NCBI RefSeq assembly: GCF_036250675.1
Contig: NZ_CP109592.1
Coordinates: 4,526,001-4,590,000, forward strand
DNA: 64,000 nt
Reading direction: 5' to 3'
Source: Streptomyces sp. NBC_01689
GTDB lineage: Bacteria > Actinomycetota > Actinomycetes > Streptomycetales > Streptomycetaceae
Positions 16,851 to 26,332 of the stretch are shown piece by piece. Position numbers and translations under genes: made by a program. The notes beneath the pieces were generated by a model, which was not told the DNA's origin, did not search any database, and saw only the letters and a program-made list of their open reading frames with translations. Each line of letters begins with the position of its first letter. Positions within the stretch are counted from its first letter, which is position 1.

Positions 16851-17663
16851 TCAGATCCCTACCGTGAAACCGTTGGACCACGTCTGCATCTGCTGCACCA
16901 GACTGTCCCAGGCACCCGTCAGCAGGAGCACACCGGTCACGATCATCATGGTGCCGCCGATGCGCATGACCCAGACATAGTGGCGCTTGACCCAGCCGAA
17001 GGCACCGAGCGCCTTGCGGAAGGCGACAGCGGCGAGCACGAAGGGCACGCCGAGACCGAGGCAGTACGCGACGGTCAGTACGGCCCCGCGGCCCGCGCTC
17101 GCCTCGTTGGAGGAGAGCGCCAGCACGGAGGCGAGGGTCGGGCCGATGCAGGGCGTCCAGCCGATCCCGAACAGTGCGCCGAGCAGGGGTGCCCCGACCA
17201 GACCCGCCACCGGCCGCCGGTGGAAGCGGAACTCCCGCTGCGTCAGCCAGGGCATCATCCCCATGAAGAAGACGCCCATCAGGATCATGAGCACGCCGAG
17301 CACCTTGGACAGGGTGCCCTGCTGCCCGTAGAGCGTGGAGCCGAAGTACCCGAAGAGCGCCCCGCCGGAGACGAACACGGCGGTGAAGCCGAGCACGAAC
17401 AGGCCGGCACCCGCGACCATCCGGCCCCGTCTGGCCTCCGCCAGATCCGTACCGGTGACGCCGGTCACGTAGGACAGATAGCCCGGTACGAGGGGCAGCA
17501 CGCACGGGGAGAAGAAGGAGACGAGGCCGCCGAGCAGGGCGACGGGCACGGCGAGCAGCAGGGCCCCGCTGTAGACCGTCTCGTTGCGGCCCCCCACCTC
17601 GGCGAGGGTGGTCGTCAGGTGCGCGGACGTCGTGAGGTCGGCGGAGGCGGCGAGAAGGGACAC
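16851..17663 (-). CDS. ccdA: CcdA-type thiol-disulfide transport protein
   Basis: 270 residues with about six transmembrane helices. It moves reducing power from cytosolic thioredoxin across the membrane to ResA. The two redox cysteines are visible in SFFSPCVLPLVPGYLSYV and GIGWTPCIGPTLASVLAL, the DsbD-beta/CcdA signature. The GTG start at 17663 is 6 bp after the resA stop, in the same operon. Confidence 0.93.
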   Translation of the reverse strand: MSLLAASADLTTSAHLTTTLAEVGGRNETVYSGALLLAVPVALLGGLVSFFSPCVLPLVPGYLSYVTGVTGTDLAEARRGRMVAGAGLFVLGFTAVFVSGGALFGYFGSTLYGQQGTLSKVLGVLMILMGVFFMGMMPWLTQREFRFHRRPVAGLVGAPLLGALFGIGWTPCIGPTLASVLALSSNEASAGRGAVLTVAYCLGLGVPFVLAAVAFRKALGAFGWVKRHYVWVMRIGGTMMIVTGVLLLTGAWDSLVQQMQTWSNGFTVGI

Positions 17664-17669
17664 GTCAGG

Positions 17670-18293
17670 TCACTTCTCCGCGATGATCGGGTCGAGCATC
17701 TCGCGCAGCTTGTCCTCACTGAGGGCCTGCAGCGTCCGCGCGGCGACCTTCCCGTCCCGGTCGATGACGAGCGTCGAGGGGATGGTCTGGGGGTTGAGCG
17801 TGCCCTTCTTGAAGCGGAGCATCAGCTTGCCCGTCGGGTCGTAGAGGCTCGGGTACGTGACCCCGAACTCCTTCTCGAAGGCGCGGGCGAGCGAGGTCTC
17901 GGAGTCGCGGGTGTTGATGCCGACGAACTGGACGCCCTTCGCCTCGGTGTCCTTGGCGACCTTGACGAAGTTCGGCGCCTCGGCCCGGCACGGCGGGCAC
18001 CACGAGCCCCACACGTTCAGGACGACGACCTTGCCCTTGTAGTCCGCGACGTCGATCTTCCTGCCGTCGACGGTCGAGCCGGACAGGTCCGGGGCGTCGG
18101 TGCGCGAACCCTTCGCGACGGTGGAGATGCCGTCCTTGCCCGCGACGAAGTTGGTGTTGCCCGATCCCCCGGAGGTCCCCCCGGACGTGCACGCGGACAG
18201 GACGAGCGTGGCGGCGGCGGCCCCGGCGGTGAGCAGGACGGCGCGGCCACGGGTGCGGTTCGAGCGTGATTCGGCGCGACAGGCGGCACTCAT
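17670..18293 (-). CDS. resA: ResA/TlpA-like thioredoxin lipoprotein
   Basis: 207 residues. An extracytoplasmic thiol reductase that keeps apocytochrome c cysteines reduced. The lipobox LSAC places the lipid-modified cysteine at C35. The thioredoxin fold carries W98-C99-P-P-C102 (GSWCPPCRAEAPNF) and the cis-Pro region QTIPSTLVID. First gene of the resA-ccdA-resB-ccsB operon, 66 bp after the stop of the deacetylase-like gene on the same strand. Confidence 0.93.
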   Translation of the reverse strand: MSAACRAESRSNRTRGRAVLLTAGAAAATLVLSACTSGGTSGGSGNTNFVAGKDGISTVAKGSRTDAPDLSGSTVDGRKIDVADYKGKVVVLNVWGSWCPPCRAEAPNFVKVAKDTEAKGVQFVGINTRDSETSLARAFEKEFGVTYPSLYDPTGKLMLRFKKGTLNPQTIPSTLVIDRDGKVAARTLQALSEDKLREMLDPIIAEK

Positions 18294-18359
18294 GTGAAAA
18301 GTTTCGCATGCCCGTTTCGGGGATCTTCCGCACCCCCCTCGCGGGCGGGAAACACCATT

Positions 18360-19676
18360 TCAGGTGGTGCTGGCCGACCCGTCGGGCGAGGCGGTGGAGG
18401 AGGCGTCGCCGCCCTTGCCCGGGTCGCCGAGGAACGTCTTCCAGCCGCCGGCCGGCCGCTGGCCCACGTCGAGGGTCTGCAGCTTGGCCACGATCTCCGG
18501 CGGCTGCACGTCCAGCCAGTCCACGAACTGCCGGAAGGAGACGAGCCGCACGTCCCCGCCCTTCTCCTTCTCCCGGGCGATGTGCTTGAAGGCCTGCTCG
18601 ACGGCGTCCATGTAGATGCCGCCGTTCCACTCCTCGAAGTGGTTGCCTATGAAGAAGGGCGCGCGGTTGGACTCGTAGGCCCGCCGGAATCCGGCGATGT
18701 AGGCCTCGGCCGCCTGCTTCCGCCAGCCCGGGTAGTTGTACGACGGCGCCTTCGTCGAGTTGACCGACTGGTTGGCGAGCATGTTGTAGTCCATGGACAG
18801 GACCTCGAAGCTGTGGCCCGGGAAGGGGACCGCCTGCAGCGGGAGGTCCCACAGTCCGTGGTTCTTCTGCGGCCAGCGCTGGCGCCCCCCGGGCGAGGAG
18901 GCGTCGTAGCGCCAGCCGAGTTCCTTCGCGGTGGGCAGCAGGTTGTTCTGGCCGAGCAGACAGGGGGTCCGGCCGCCCACGAGTTCCTTGTCGTAGTCGA
19001 ACGGCAGGGCGGGCAGGTCGCTCCAGCCCGTGTTGGTCCGCCACTCCTTGACGAAGGACTTGGCCTGGTCTATCTCGCTGCGCCACTGGGCCGGCGTCCA
19101 GTTGGCGACGGTGCCGTGGCCGGAGCAGAAGTGGCCGTTGAAGTGCGTGCCGATCTCGTGGCCGTCGAGCCAGGCCTGCCGGACGCCGCCGAGGGTCGCC
19201 TTGACGTGCTCGTCGGTGAGGTAGCCGATGTCGGAGGCGCCGCGCGGGTTGTTCGGCGGCAGGTACTTGCGCTTCTTCGACTCGGGCAGCAGATAGAGCC
19301 CGGAGAGGAAGAAGGTCATGTGCGCGTCGTGTTCCTCGGCGAGCCGCAGGAACCGGGAGAAGAGGCCGGTGCCGACCTCCCCCGCGCCGTCCCAGGAGAA
19401 GACCACGAACTGCGGAGGGGTCTCACCGGGCTCCAGGGGCACCGGCGCCTGGGGCTGCTTCGGCTGCTTGCCGGTGAAGGAGGTGGAGCCGTCGCCTATC
19501 GGGCGCGCGGTGGGCTTGGGGGTGCCGGGCCGGGACGACCCGCCGGTCCTGCCCGGCCGTGCATCGCCCGCACCGCTCGAGGAGTCGTGGTCCGCGGTCC
19601 CGCACGCCGCGAGTCCGAGTGCCGCCGCGGCACCCGCTCCGAGGCCGATCATTCCCCTGCGGCTGATGTCCCGCAT
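18360..19676 (-). CDS. Polysaccharide-deacetylase-like lipoprotein
   Basis: 438 residues from ATG 19676. The signal SRRGMIGLGAGAAAALG has a twin arginine and ends in the lipobox LAAC (C25), so this is a Tat-type lipoprotein. The mature part has a NodB-like fold: the strand FVVFSWDGAGEV with the catalytic Asp region, then HEIGTHFNGH with the metal-binding His pair, and later PFFIGNHFEEW. The enzyme would act on a cell-wall or extracellular glycan. The C-terminus is a Gly/Ser/Ala tail. The upstream gap (19677-19848) is AT-rich and carries TCGTA-TTT-TACGA at 19776-19788. Confidence 0.8.
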   Translation of the reverse strand: MRDISRRGMIGLGAGAAAALGLAACGTADHDSSSGAGDARPGRTGGSSRPGTPKPTARPIGDGSTSFTGKQPKQPQAPVPLEPGETPPQFVVFSWDGAGEVGTGLFSRFLRLAEEHDAHMTFFLSGLYLLPESKKRKYLPPNNPRGASDIGYLTDEHVKATLGGVRQAWLDGHEIGTHFNGHFCSGHGTVANWTPAQWRSEIDQAKSFVKEWRTNTGWSDLPALPFDYDKELVGGRTPCLLGQNNLLPTAKELGWRYDASSPGGRQRWPQKNHGLWDLPLQAVPFPGHSFEVLSMDYNMLANQSVNSTKAPSYNYPGWRKQAAEAYIAGFRRAYESNRAPFFIGNHFEEWNGGIYMDAVEQAFKHIAREKEKGGDVRLVSFRQFVDWLDVQPPEIVAKLQTLDVGQRPAGGWKTFLGDPGKGGDASSTASPDGSASTT

Positions 19677-19775
19677 GCGGTCCCCATCTCCTTCGCGCCC
19701 TCTCAGCTGTCTCTCAGCAGACACATGATGAGAGGGCACGAAGCACGGATAGGTTCCGCTCACTCGCTCATTTGA

Positions 19776-19788
19776 TCGTATTTTACGA
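19776..19788 (-). promoter_or_regulatory. Inverted repeat in an AT-rich promoter region
   Basis: TCGTA and TACGA arms (5 bp) separated by TTT, within the most AT-rich part of the gap upstream of the deacetylase-like lipoprotein gene and about 100 bp from its start. Regulator unknown. Confidence 0.35.
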
Positions 19789-19848
19789 AGATCGATCCGA
19801 GGGGCACACGTCCTGGTCACCGGACGTTCACCCGCGCCGCCGGAGCGG

Positions 19849-20562
19849 CTACGCGCCGAACGCCTTGCTCTTCCCCTTCACCGGCTTGGCGCCCGCGAGG
19901 AGATGGGACGGGACGAGATCCCGGGCGGGCTCGCTGTAACCGACCGAGACGATCTTGTCACCGCGGTAGGTGAAGCTCGTGAGGGACGCCAGCGTGCACT
20001 GCCGCTTGCGCGGGTCGTGCCACAACCGCCGCCGCTCGACGAAGGAACGCACGATCCAGATCGGCAACTGGTGGCTGACCAGGACCGCTTCATGACCGCG
20101 GGCCGCGTCCTTGGCGGCGTCCAGCGCCCCCATCATCCGGACGACCTGCTCCACGTAGGGCTCGCCCCAGGACGGCTTGAACGGGTTGACGAGGTACTTC
20201 CAGTTCTCGGGCCTGCGCAGCGCGCCGTCGCCCACCCCGAAGGTCTTGCCCTGGAAGACGTTCTCGGCCTCGATCAGCCGCCCGTCGGTGCCGAGGTCGA
20301 GTCCGTGCGCCTTGGCGATCGGGGTCGCGGTCTCCTGGGCCCGCTCCAGCGGGGAGGCGATCACCTGGGTGACGTCCCGCGACGCCAGGTGCTCGGCGAC
20401 CCGGTCGGCCATCTGCCGCCCGAGCTCGGAGAGGTGGTATCCGGGCAGCCGCCCGTAGAGCACCCCGTCCGGATTGGCCACCTCGCCGTGCCGCATCACA
20501 TGGACGACGGTGATGTCCTGACGCCGGCTCTCGCTCGTGCTCCCGGCCGTGCTCTCGCTCAT
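19849..20562 (-). CDS. Histidine-phosphatase (phosphoglycerate-mutase-like) protein
   Basis: 237 residues. The RHG motif with the phospho-accepting histidine is in [20 protein letters not shown], and the second catalytic histidine in [10 protein letters not shown]. It belongs to the histidine phosphatase superfamily; the substrate is unknown and glycolytic mutase activity should not be assumed. Its ATG overlaps the hemL stop by 4 bp (ATGA), so it is translated with hemL. Confidence 0.88.
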   Translation of the reverse strand: MSESTAGSTSESRRQDITVVHVMRHGEVANPDGVLYGRLPGYHLSELGRQMADRVAEHLASRDVTQVIASPLERAQETATPIAKAHGLDLGTDGRLIEAENVFQGKTFGVGDGALRRPENWKYLVNPFKPSWGEPYVEQVVRMMGALDAAKDAARGHEAVLVSHQLPIWIVRSFVERRRLWHDPRKRQCTLASLTSFTYRGDKIVSVGYSEPARDLVPSHLLAGAKPVKGKSKAFGA

Positions 20563-21875
20563 TCAGTGGCCTCCGCCGCTGCCCGTGCCGCCGCCGGAAG
20601 GGCGTCGGCGATCCGCTGGATGGCCCGCTCGTCATGGGCCGTGGAAACGAACCACGATTCGAAGGACGAGGGCGGCAGGTAGACGCCCTGCGCCAGCATC
20701 GCGTGGAAGAACGCGGTGAACCGGAAGGACTCCTGTGCCTTCGCGTCCTCGTAGTCGCGCACCTCACGACCGGTGAAGAAGACCGAGAACATGTTGGAGG
20801 CGTTCTGCAGCCGGTGCGTCACACCCTCCTTGGTGAGCGCCTCGGTCACGAGCCCGCGGATCTGCGCGGAGACCGCGTCGACCGTCTCGTACGCGGCCTC
20901 GTCCAGCAGCCGCAGCTGCGCGAGTCCGGCGGCGGTCGCGACGGGGTTCCCCGAGAGCGTGCCCGCCTGGTACACGGGACCGGCGGGCGCCAGATGCCCC
21001 ATGACGTCCTTGCGTCCGCCGAAGGCCGCGGCCGGGAAGCCGCCGCCCATGACCTTGCCGAAGGTCATCAGGTCGGGCCTGACCCCGTCGACGCCGAACC
21101 AGCCGGACCGGCTCGTACGGAACCCGGTCATGACCTCGTCCGAGATGAACAGGGCGCCGTTCTTCGCGCAGGCGTCCTTGAGCCCCTGGTTGAAGCCGGG
21201 ACGCGGCGGCACGACACCCATGTTGCCGGGCGACGCCTCGGTGATCACGCAGGCGATCTCGCCCGGGTGCGCGTGGAAGGCGGCGTTGACGGCCTCGAGG
21301 TCGTTGTACGGAAGGACGATGGTGTCGCCGGCCTGGGCACCGGTGACACCGGGGGTGTCGGGCAGCGCGAAGGTCGCGAGGCCGCTGCCGGCCGCGGCGA
21401 GCAGCGCGTCCACGTGCCCGTGGTAGCACCCGGCGAACTTGATGATCTTGGGTCGCCCGGTGAACCCGCGGGCGAGCCGGATGGCGGACATCGTCGCCTC
21501 GGTCCCGCTGGAGACGAGGCGGACCTGCTCCACCGGCTCGACACGGGCGACGATCTCCTCCGCGAGCGCGACCTCGCCCTCACCCGGTGTGCCGAAGGAG
21601 GTGCCGCGGGCGACGGCCTCCTGGACGGCGGCGACGACCTCGGGCCGGGAATGACCGAGGATCATCGGCCCCCAGGAGCACACGAGGTCGACGTATTCCC
21701 TCCCGTCGGCATCGGTCAGGTATGGACCGTTTCCGGACACCATGAAGCGGGGCGTACCGCCCACGGCGCGGAAGGCGCGCACCGGAGAGTTCACGCCGCC
21801 CGGCGTGACGGCAGCCGCACGGTCGAAAAGAGTCTGCGAAACTGGGGCTTCGTACGGATAGCTCACACGGGCCAT
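20559..21875 (-). CDS. hemL: Glutamate-1-semialdehyde 2,1-aminomutase HemL
   Basis: 438 residues. A PLP enzyme that makes 5-aminolevulinate from glutamate-1-semialdehyde, the step after HemA in heme synthesis. Typical segments are [35 protein letters not shown] and the PLP lysine in [19 protein letters not shown]. The start is ATG 21875. In this window the other heme genes are 37 kb away (58.6-64 kb), while hemL shares an operon with the histidine phosphatase and lies upstream of the cytochrome c maturation genes. Confidence 0.96.
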   Translation of the reverse strand: MARVSYPYEAPVSQTLFDRAAAVTPGGVNSPVRAFRAVGGTPRFMVSGNGPYLTDADGREYVDLVCSWGPMILGHSRPEVVAAVQEAVARGTSFGTPGEGEVALAEEIVARVEPVEQVRLVSSGTEATMSAIRLARGFTGRPKIIKFAGCYHGHVDALLAAAGSGLATFALPDTPGVTGAQAGDTIVLPYNDLEAVNAAFHAHPGEIACVITEASPGNMGVVPPRPGFNQGLKDACAKNGALFISDEVMTGFRTSRSGWFGVDGVRPDLMTFGKVMGGGFPAAAFGGRKDVMGHLAPAGPVYQAGTLSGNPVATAAGLAQLRLLDEAAYETVDAVSAQIRGLVTEALTKEGVTHRLQNASNMFSVFFTGREVRDYEDAKAQESFRFTAFFHAMLAQGVYLPPSSFESWFVSTAHDERAIQRIADALPAAARAAAEATE

Positions 21876-22194
21876 GGTGTCAGAGGCTTCGAAGATCCTG
21901 CGGACAGGTGTTTCAGCGTACGTTTCGGCGTGCGGCCGTGGGGGAGGTCACTGTCACGATGATCGGGTTGCGTGGCGGGGGTCGCGCGCCTTAGAAAAGC
22001 AGTCGGGTGGAGATATGCATCGCGGTGGCGGACTGGGCGAGGGGACCGATGACCTCGGTCCTCGGCGTGCCCGGCGGGGAAGGCACCGGCGCGAGGCGGA
22101 GGAAGCCGAGGCACGTCAGGCAATGGGCACGCCGGGATCGCAAGGGTCACAAGGATCACAGGGCGATCCTGAGCGGATCGACTCGTCGGCCCGT

Positions 22195-22701
22195 ATGGAC
22201 GGTATGGACTACACGGACCGCGGGGCAGACCGGCTCAGGGCAGGAAGCGGGAATGGTGGCCGGGTGGGGGTGACGTACAAATACTTCGGCGCACCGGACG
22301 GCGCGACCGCGGCCCGGGTGCCTATCTCCATGCGCCCCGAGGAACTCGGCGGCGACGAGCTCGGCATGAACGGCATGTTCACCAAGATCAAGCCGGAGAC
22401 GATGGCCGCGATGGTCCTCACCGGTATCGAGGGCGTCCCGCTGCACAAGGTGCCCCCGCTGGAACTCGTCGTCCTCCACCCCGACTACGCCGTCGTGAAG
22501 CTCCCGATGACCGTCGTCGACCCGCTGCGCGGGATCGGCGAGGAGGCGGTGGGCGCGGCGGCGTTCATCTGGTCGACGGTGCCGGACCGGGGCGGGCCCC
22601 GGGACGCGTTCAACGTGTACCAGCTTCTCCACGAATGGCAGGATTTCAGCCACCGTCTGCATGAGGCGGGGCATCAGCCGTACTGCCTGGTGTGGCCCTG
22701 A
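22195..22701 (+). CDS. Conserved hypothetical actinobacterial protein
   Basis: 168 residues from ATG 22195. The well-formed part begins VTYKYFGAPDGATAARVPISM and continues to YCLVWP; it is probably a small soluble alpha/beta protein with no motif I recognise. The start is uncertain: GTG 22270 (immediately before TYKYFG), ATG 22195, ATG 22123 and ATG 22015 are all in frame. The stretch before 22270 is Gly/Arg/Ser-rich and has weaker third-position G/C bias, so 22270 may be the true start. Divergent from hemL. Confidence 0.6.
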   Translation: MDGMDYTDRGADRLRAGSGNGGRVGVTYKYFGAPDGATAARVPISMRPEELGGDELGMNGMFTKIKPETMAAMVLTGIEGVPLHKVPPLELVVLHPDYAVVKLPMTVVDPLRGIGEEAVGAAAFIWSTVPDRGGPRDAFNVYQLLHEWQDFSHRLHEAGHQPYCLVWP

Positions 22702-22785
22702 GTCCCGGTCCGCGCCGACGCGGGGCGGGACCTCTGAGGTGAGCACGGACGGGCGGAACTCGCGGGTCCCGCCCCGCTGCCGTCC

Positions 22786-22986
22786 CTGGGGGCTGCGCCC
22801 CGGGACCCCCCTGGTCGCCCGAAGGGCTCGTCCTCGAGCGCCGGACGGGCTGAGGATGCGCGCCCACGCCGGAGAGATCACCTCCGGCCACCGGTCTTCG
22901 GCGTCGGCCGGCGCCCCCAGCCCGTCCGGCGCTCGCGGACGAGGCCGTCCAGGCCGAAGCGGGGGCCTGGGGGCGGCAGCCCCCGG
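22786..22986. repeat. Streptomyces intergenic repeat, copy A (inverted pair)
   Basis: The gap between two convergent genes (22702-23013) holds two inverted copies of one element: left arm 22786-22853 in reverse and right arm 22918-22986 forward. Each begins CAGCCCGTCCGGCG, continues with a GGACGAG segment and ends in a hairpin-forming G/C block. The 64-bp middle is unrelated. The same element is at 38314-38455 and 59697-59966. No gene is seen in the gap. Confidence 0.8.
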
Positions 22987-23013
22987 ACCTGAGCGCCCGG
23001 TTCGGGGGGACAC

Positions 23014-24828
23014 TCAGACGTTCAGCCGGTACGGCACCACGCAGACGACCACGTCCGTCCGCGCCCGCAACACCGTGGCGAGCAGCAGCCCCCGCTGGTT
23101 CTGCAGAAGCTGGTAGCGCCGGTGGAGCGGTTCGACCTCGGGGATGAGGACGGCGATCTGCCGGCCTCCCTCCGCCGCCCGCCGGACGTACCCGACGATC
23201 GGTTCCACCAGCGACCGCTGCGGACTGTCGATGACGTCCAGCCGTACCCCCGGATTCCAGCGGTCCCAACTCTCCCTGAGCGCACGGACCTTGGCCGGAT
23301 CGGCGTGCACGGCGACGGCGACGACCTCGTGGCCGAGGGCGAGCGCGGCCTGCAGCCCGTGCCGGGTGAGGCGGCTGACCTCGCCGACCGGGACGATGAC
23401 GAGGGAGTCGGCGACGTCCAGCGGGGGCGGGGTCTCGCCGAGCCCGAGTTCCCGGCCGGCCTCCGTGTAGTAGCGCTGGACGCGGGAGAACAGCAGCATC
23501 AGCAGCGGCACGATGACGACCACCACCCAGGCCCCTTCCAGGAACTTGGTGGCCAGCAGGACGATCCCCGCCACGACCGTCAGCACCGCGCCGATCCCGT
23601 TGAGCACGGCGCGCGGCAGCCAGCGGCGCGGCCGCGTCCCCGCCCAGTGCCGCACCAGTCCGATCTGGCTGACGCTGAAGCCGATGAACACCCCGATCGC
23701 GAAGAGCGGGATCATACGGTGGGTGTCCGCGTCCACGGCGATCAGCAGCACCGCCGCGAGGAGGGCGAGGGACACCACTCCCCAGCGGTAGACCGGACGT
23801 TCCGCGCGCAGCCCGAAGAAGTGCGGCAGCCGGTGGTCCTTGGCGAGCAGGCTCATCAGGACGGGCAGTCCGCCGAAACTGGTGTTGGCGGCGAAGGCGA
23901 GGGCCAGGGTGACGACCAGGTTCGTGGCGTAGTACAGCCACCCCGTCCCGTACGCGCCCGCCGTGAGCTGCGCCAGTACGGTCACGCCGCCGCGCGGGGC
24001 CACCTGGTCGCGGCGGATCAGCAGCGCCATGCCGATCAGCATCAGCCCGAGCAGCGCGCCGAGCATCAGTTCGGTGCGCTGGGCGCGCTCGACCCGCGGA
24101 TCGCGGAAGGAGGGCACCCCGTTGGCGATGGCCTCCACCCCGGTGAGCGCGGAGCAGCCGGAGGAGAACGCCTTGAGGAGCAGCAGGACGCCCAGTGCCT
24201 CGGTGGCGTGGACGGGCTGTTCGGTGCCCACGACGGCCACCGGGTGAGCGCGCAGCAGCCCGAGCACGACGATGCCGAGGATGCTCGCGACGAACAGCGC
24301 GGTGGGCAGCATCAGCACCCGGGCGCTGTCGGCGACGCCCCGCAGGTTCACGGCGGTGAGCAGGGCCAGGCCGATCAGGCAGATCGTGAGCAGGTGCGGG
24401 CCGAACGAGGGGAAGGCGGAGGCGAGACTCGCGGCGCCCGCCGCCAGACTGACGGTGACGGTGAGCACGTAGTCGACGACGAGGCTGGCGGCCGCGAGCA
24501 GGCTGACGGACGCCCCCAGGTCCTTCTTCGCCACCGCGTACGAGCCGCCCCCGCCCGGATGGACGGCGATCACCTGGCCGTACGACACCACCAGCACCGC
24601 GAGGAGCGCGGCGATGACCAGGGTCACCGGCAGGGTGGCGTTCAGGGCGCCCGTTCCGGCGGCGATCAGGACGAGCACGATCGCCTCGGGTCCGTACGCC
24701 ACCGAGCTCAGCGCGTCGAGGGACAGTGCGGCGAGCCCCTCGATGCTGGTCAGGCGGGACTTGTCACCCTCTCCGTGCCGCAAGGGAACTCTCGGCCGCA
24801 GTTCGCGGCGGGCCAGTCCGTACGCCAT
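23014..24828 (-). CDS. APC-superfamily permease, KimA-like (probable K+ or amino acid importer)
   Basis: 604 residues with about 12 transmembrane helices and a cytosolic C-terminal domain of about 150 residues (VADSLVIVPVGEVSRLTRHGLQ onward) of universal-stress-like fold. The start region SIEGLAALSLDALSSVAYGPEAI and the AVHPGGGGSYAVAKKDLG loop match the B. subtilis KimA type of potassium importer as I remember it. Substrate K+ is inferred from this and from the adjacent kdp genes; amino acids remain possible. The start ATG 24828 (MAYGLARREL) is chosen over a long low-complexity extension to 25167. It follows the kdpE terminator on the same strand. Confidence 0.8.
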   Translation of the reverse strand: MAYGLARRELRPRVPLRHGEGDKSRLTSIEGLAALSLDALSSVAYGPEAIVLVLIAAGTGALNATLPVTLVIAALLAVLVVSYGQVIAVHPGGGGSYAVAKKDLGASVSLLAAASLVVDYVLTVTVSLAAGAASLASAFPSFGPHLLTICLIGLALLTAVNLRGVADSARVLMLPTALFVASILGIVVLGLLRAHPVAVVGTEQPVHATEALGVLLLLKAFSSGCSALTGVEAIANGVPSFRDPRVERAQRTELMLGALLGLMLIGMALLIRRDQVAPRGGVTVLAQLTAGAYGTGWLYYATNLVVTLALAFAANTSFGGLPVLMSLLAKDHRLPHFFGLRAERPVYRWGVVSLALLAAVLLIAVDADTHRMIPLFAIGVFIGFSVSQIGLVRHWAGTRPRRWLPRAVLNGIGAVLTVVAGIVLLATKFLEGAWVVVVIVPLLMLLFSRVQRYYTEAGRELGLGETPPPLDVADSLVIVPVGEVSRLTRHGLQAALALGHEVVAVAVHADPAKVRALRESWDRWNPGVRLDVIDSPQRSLVEPIVGYVRRAAEGGRQIAVLIPEVEPLHRRYQLLQNQRGLLLATVLRARTDVVVCVVPYRLNV

Positions 24829-24922
24829 CGAGGACCTCGCGATACAGGGTGGTTCCGAATGATTCGTCCCGTCCGGAGCCAGTGTGGCGGGTCCACCCGG
24901 CCGGGGGCCGCCAAGGACGCGC

Positions 24923-24949
24923 GGGGCCCGGACACGGCGTCCGGGCCCC
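24923..24949 (-). terminator. kdp operon terminator
   Basis: Perfect 11-bp arms GGGGCCCGGAC (24923-24933) and GTCCGGGCCCC (24939-24949) with a 5-nt loop. It begins 2 bp after the kdpE stop on the minus strand and separates kdpE from the permease gene. It lacks a U-tract, as is common in Streptomyces. Confidence 0.75.
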
Positions 24950-24950
24950 T

Positions 24951-25640
24951 TCAGTCCCCCGTCTCGAAGCGGTAGCCCATTCCCGGCTCCGTGATGAAGT
25001 GACGCGGACGGGACGGGTCGGACTCGAGCTTGCGGCGGAGCTGGGCCATGTAGACCCGCAGGTAGTTGGTCTTGTCGCTGCGGGAGGCGCCCCACACCTC
25101 CTGGAGCAGCCGGCGCTGCGGCACGAGGCGGCCCGGACTGCTGACCAGGATCTCCAGCAGATGCCACTCGGTGGGGGTGAGACGGACGTCCCGGCCCGCG
25201 CGCCGCGCCTTCTTCGCCACCAGGTCGACGGTGAAGTCCGCGGTGGTGACCACCTCGGCGCCGGGCCCCAGGGCCGGGGCCCGGCTGCGGCGGACGGCGG
25301 CTCGCAGCCGGGCCAGGAGTTCGTCCATGCTGAACGGCTTGGTGATGTAGTCGTCGGCGCCCGCGTCGAGCGCGGCGACCTTCTCCCCGGAGGCGCGGCG
25401 CGCGGACAGCACCAGGATCGGTACGCGGCTCCGGCCGCGCAGCGCCCTGATGACGTCCACGCCGTCCATGTCGGGCAGCCCGAGGTCCAGCACGACGGCA
25501 TCGGGCGGCCGGAGGGCCGCCAGCCGGAGGGCCGTGGCGCCGTCGGGCGCCGCGTCCACTCCGTACCGGCGGACCTGCAGGTTGATCACGAGCGCTCGTA
25601 CGAGCTGGGGGTCGTCTTCCACGACCAGCACCCGGGTCAT
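24951..25640 (-). CDS. kdpE: Response regulator KdpE
   Basis: 229 residues, OmpR family. Receiver domain with D9, D10 and the phospho-acceptor D52 (VVLDLGLPDMDG), lysine in DDYITKPFSMDE, then a winged-helix DNA-binding domain (about 130-229) ending RHFITEPGMGYRFETGD. It activates kdpFABC under K+ limitation when phosphorylated by KdpD. It is the last gene of the kdp operon, 21 bp after kdpC, while its kinase gene lies separately at 33461-36046. Confidence 0.94.
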   Translation of the reverse strand: MTRVLVVEDDPQLVRALVINLQVRRYGVDAAPDGATALRLAALRPPDAVVLDLGLPDMDGVDVIRALRGRSRVPILVLSARRASGEKVAALDAGADDYITKPFSMDELLARLRAAVRRSRAPALGPGAEVVTTADFTVDLVAKKARRAGRDVRLTPTEWHLLEILVSSPGRLVPQRRLLQEVWGASRSDKTNYLRVYMAQLRRKLESDPSRPRHFITEPGMGYRFETGD

Positions 25641-25661
25641 CGGTGAGTCACTGGCTCCCGG

Positions 25662-26327
25662 TCATTTCCCGGTCAGCGCCCTGAGCGCGATGTTGAGTTC
25701 GAGGACGTCGACGCGGGGCTCGCCGATGAAGCCGAGGGTGCGGCCGTCGGTGTGCTCGTCGACCAGCTTCTGCACCTGGGAGACGGGCAGGCCGTTCTTC
25801 TCCGCGACCCGGTGGACCTGGATGTCCGCGTACCGGGGGGAGATGTCCGGGTCCAGGCCGGAGCCGGAGGACGTCACCGCGTCGGCCGGCACGTCGGAGG
25901 GCCGGACGGTGTAACCGTTCACCGAGTTGTCCTTGACGACGGCCTTCTTGGCGGCGGTCACCCAGTCGATCAGGTCCTTGTTGTCGCCCGCCCGGTTGGT
26001 GGCGCCGGACAGGATCAGCTTGTACTGCGTGTTCACCGAGTTCGTCCCCAGACCGTTGGCGGGGCGGCCCTGGAACCACTTGAGGTCGGGTTCCGGGGTC
26101 TCCTGGCCCTTCTTCAGCGGCAGGTTGTAGGACTGGCCGATCAGCGAGGAGCCGACGACCTTCCCGCCGGCGCTGATCTCGGAGCCGTTGGCCTTGTCGT
26201 GGAACAGGGCCTGGCCGACGCCGGTGACGGCGAGCGGGTAGATCACCCCGCACACGACGGTGAGGACCAGCAGGGCCCGCAGGCCGGCCCAGAGCAACCG
26301 GGCCGTGTTCGTAACCGAGTTGTTCAT
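25662..26327 (-). CDS. kdpC: K+-transporting ATPase subunit KdpC
   Basis: 221 residues. A single N-terminal transmembrane helix (about 12-33, RALLVLTVVCGVIYPLAVTG) and an external domain with GSSLIGQSYNLP, WFQGRP, and SGSGLDPDISPRYADIQVHRVA, all KdpC hallmarks. It stabilises the KdpFABC complex. Five bp after kdpB. Confidence 0.96.
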   Translation of the reverse strand: MNNSVTNTARLLWAGLRALLVLTVVCGVIYPLAVTGVGQALFHDKANGSEISAGGKVVGSSLIGQSYNLPLKKGQETPEPDLKWFQGRPANGLGTNSVNTQYKLILSGATNRAGDNKDLIDWVTAAKKAVVKDNSVNGYTVRPSDVPADAVTSSGSGLDPDISPRYADIQVHRVAEKNGLPVSQVQKLVDEHTDGRTLGFIGEPRVDVLELNIALRALTGK

Positions 26328-26332
26328 GGCGA

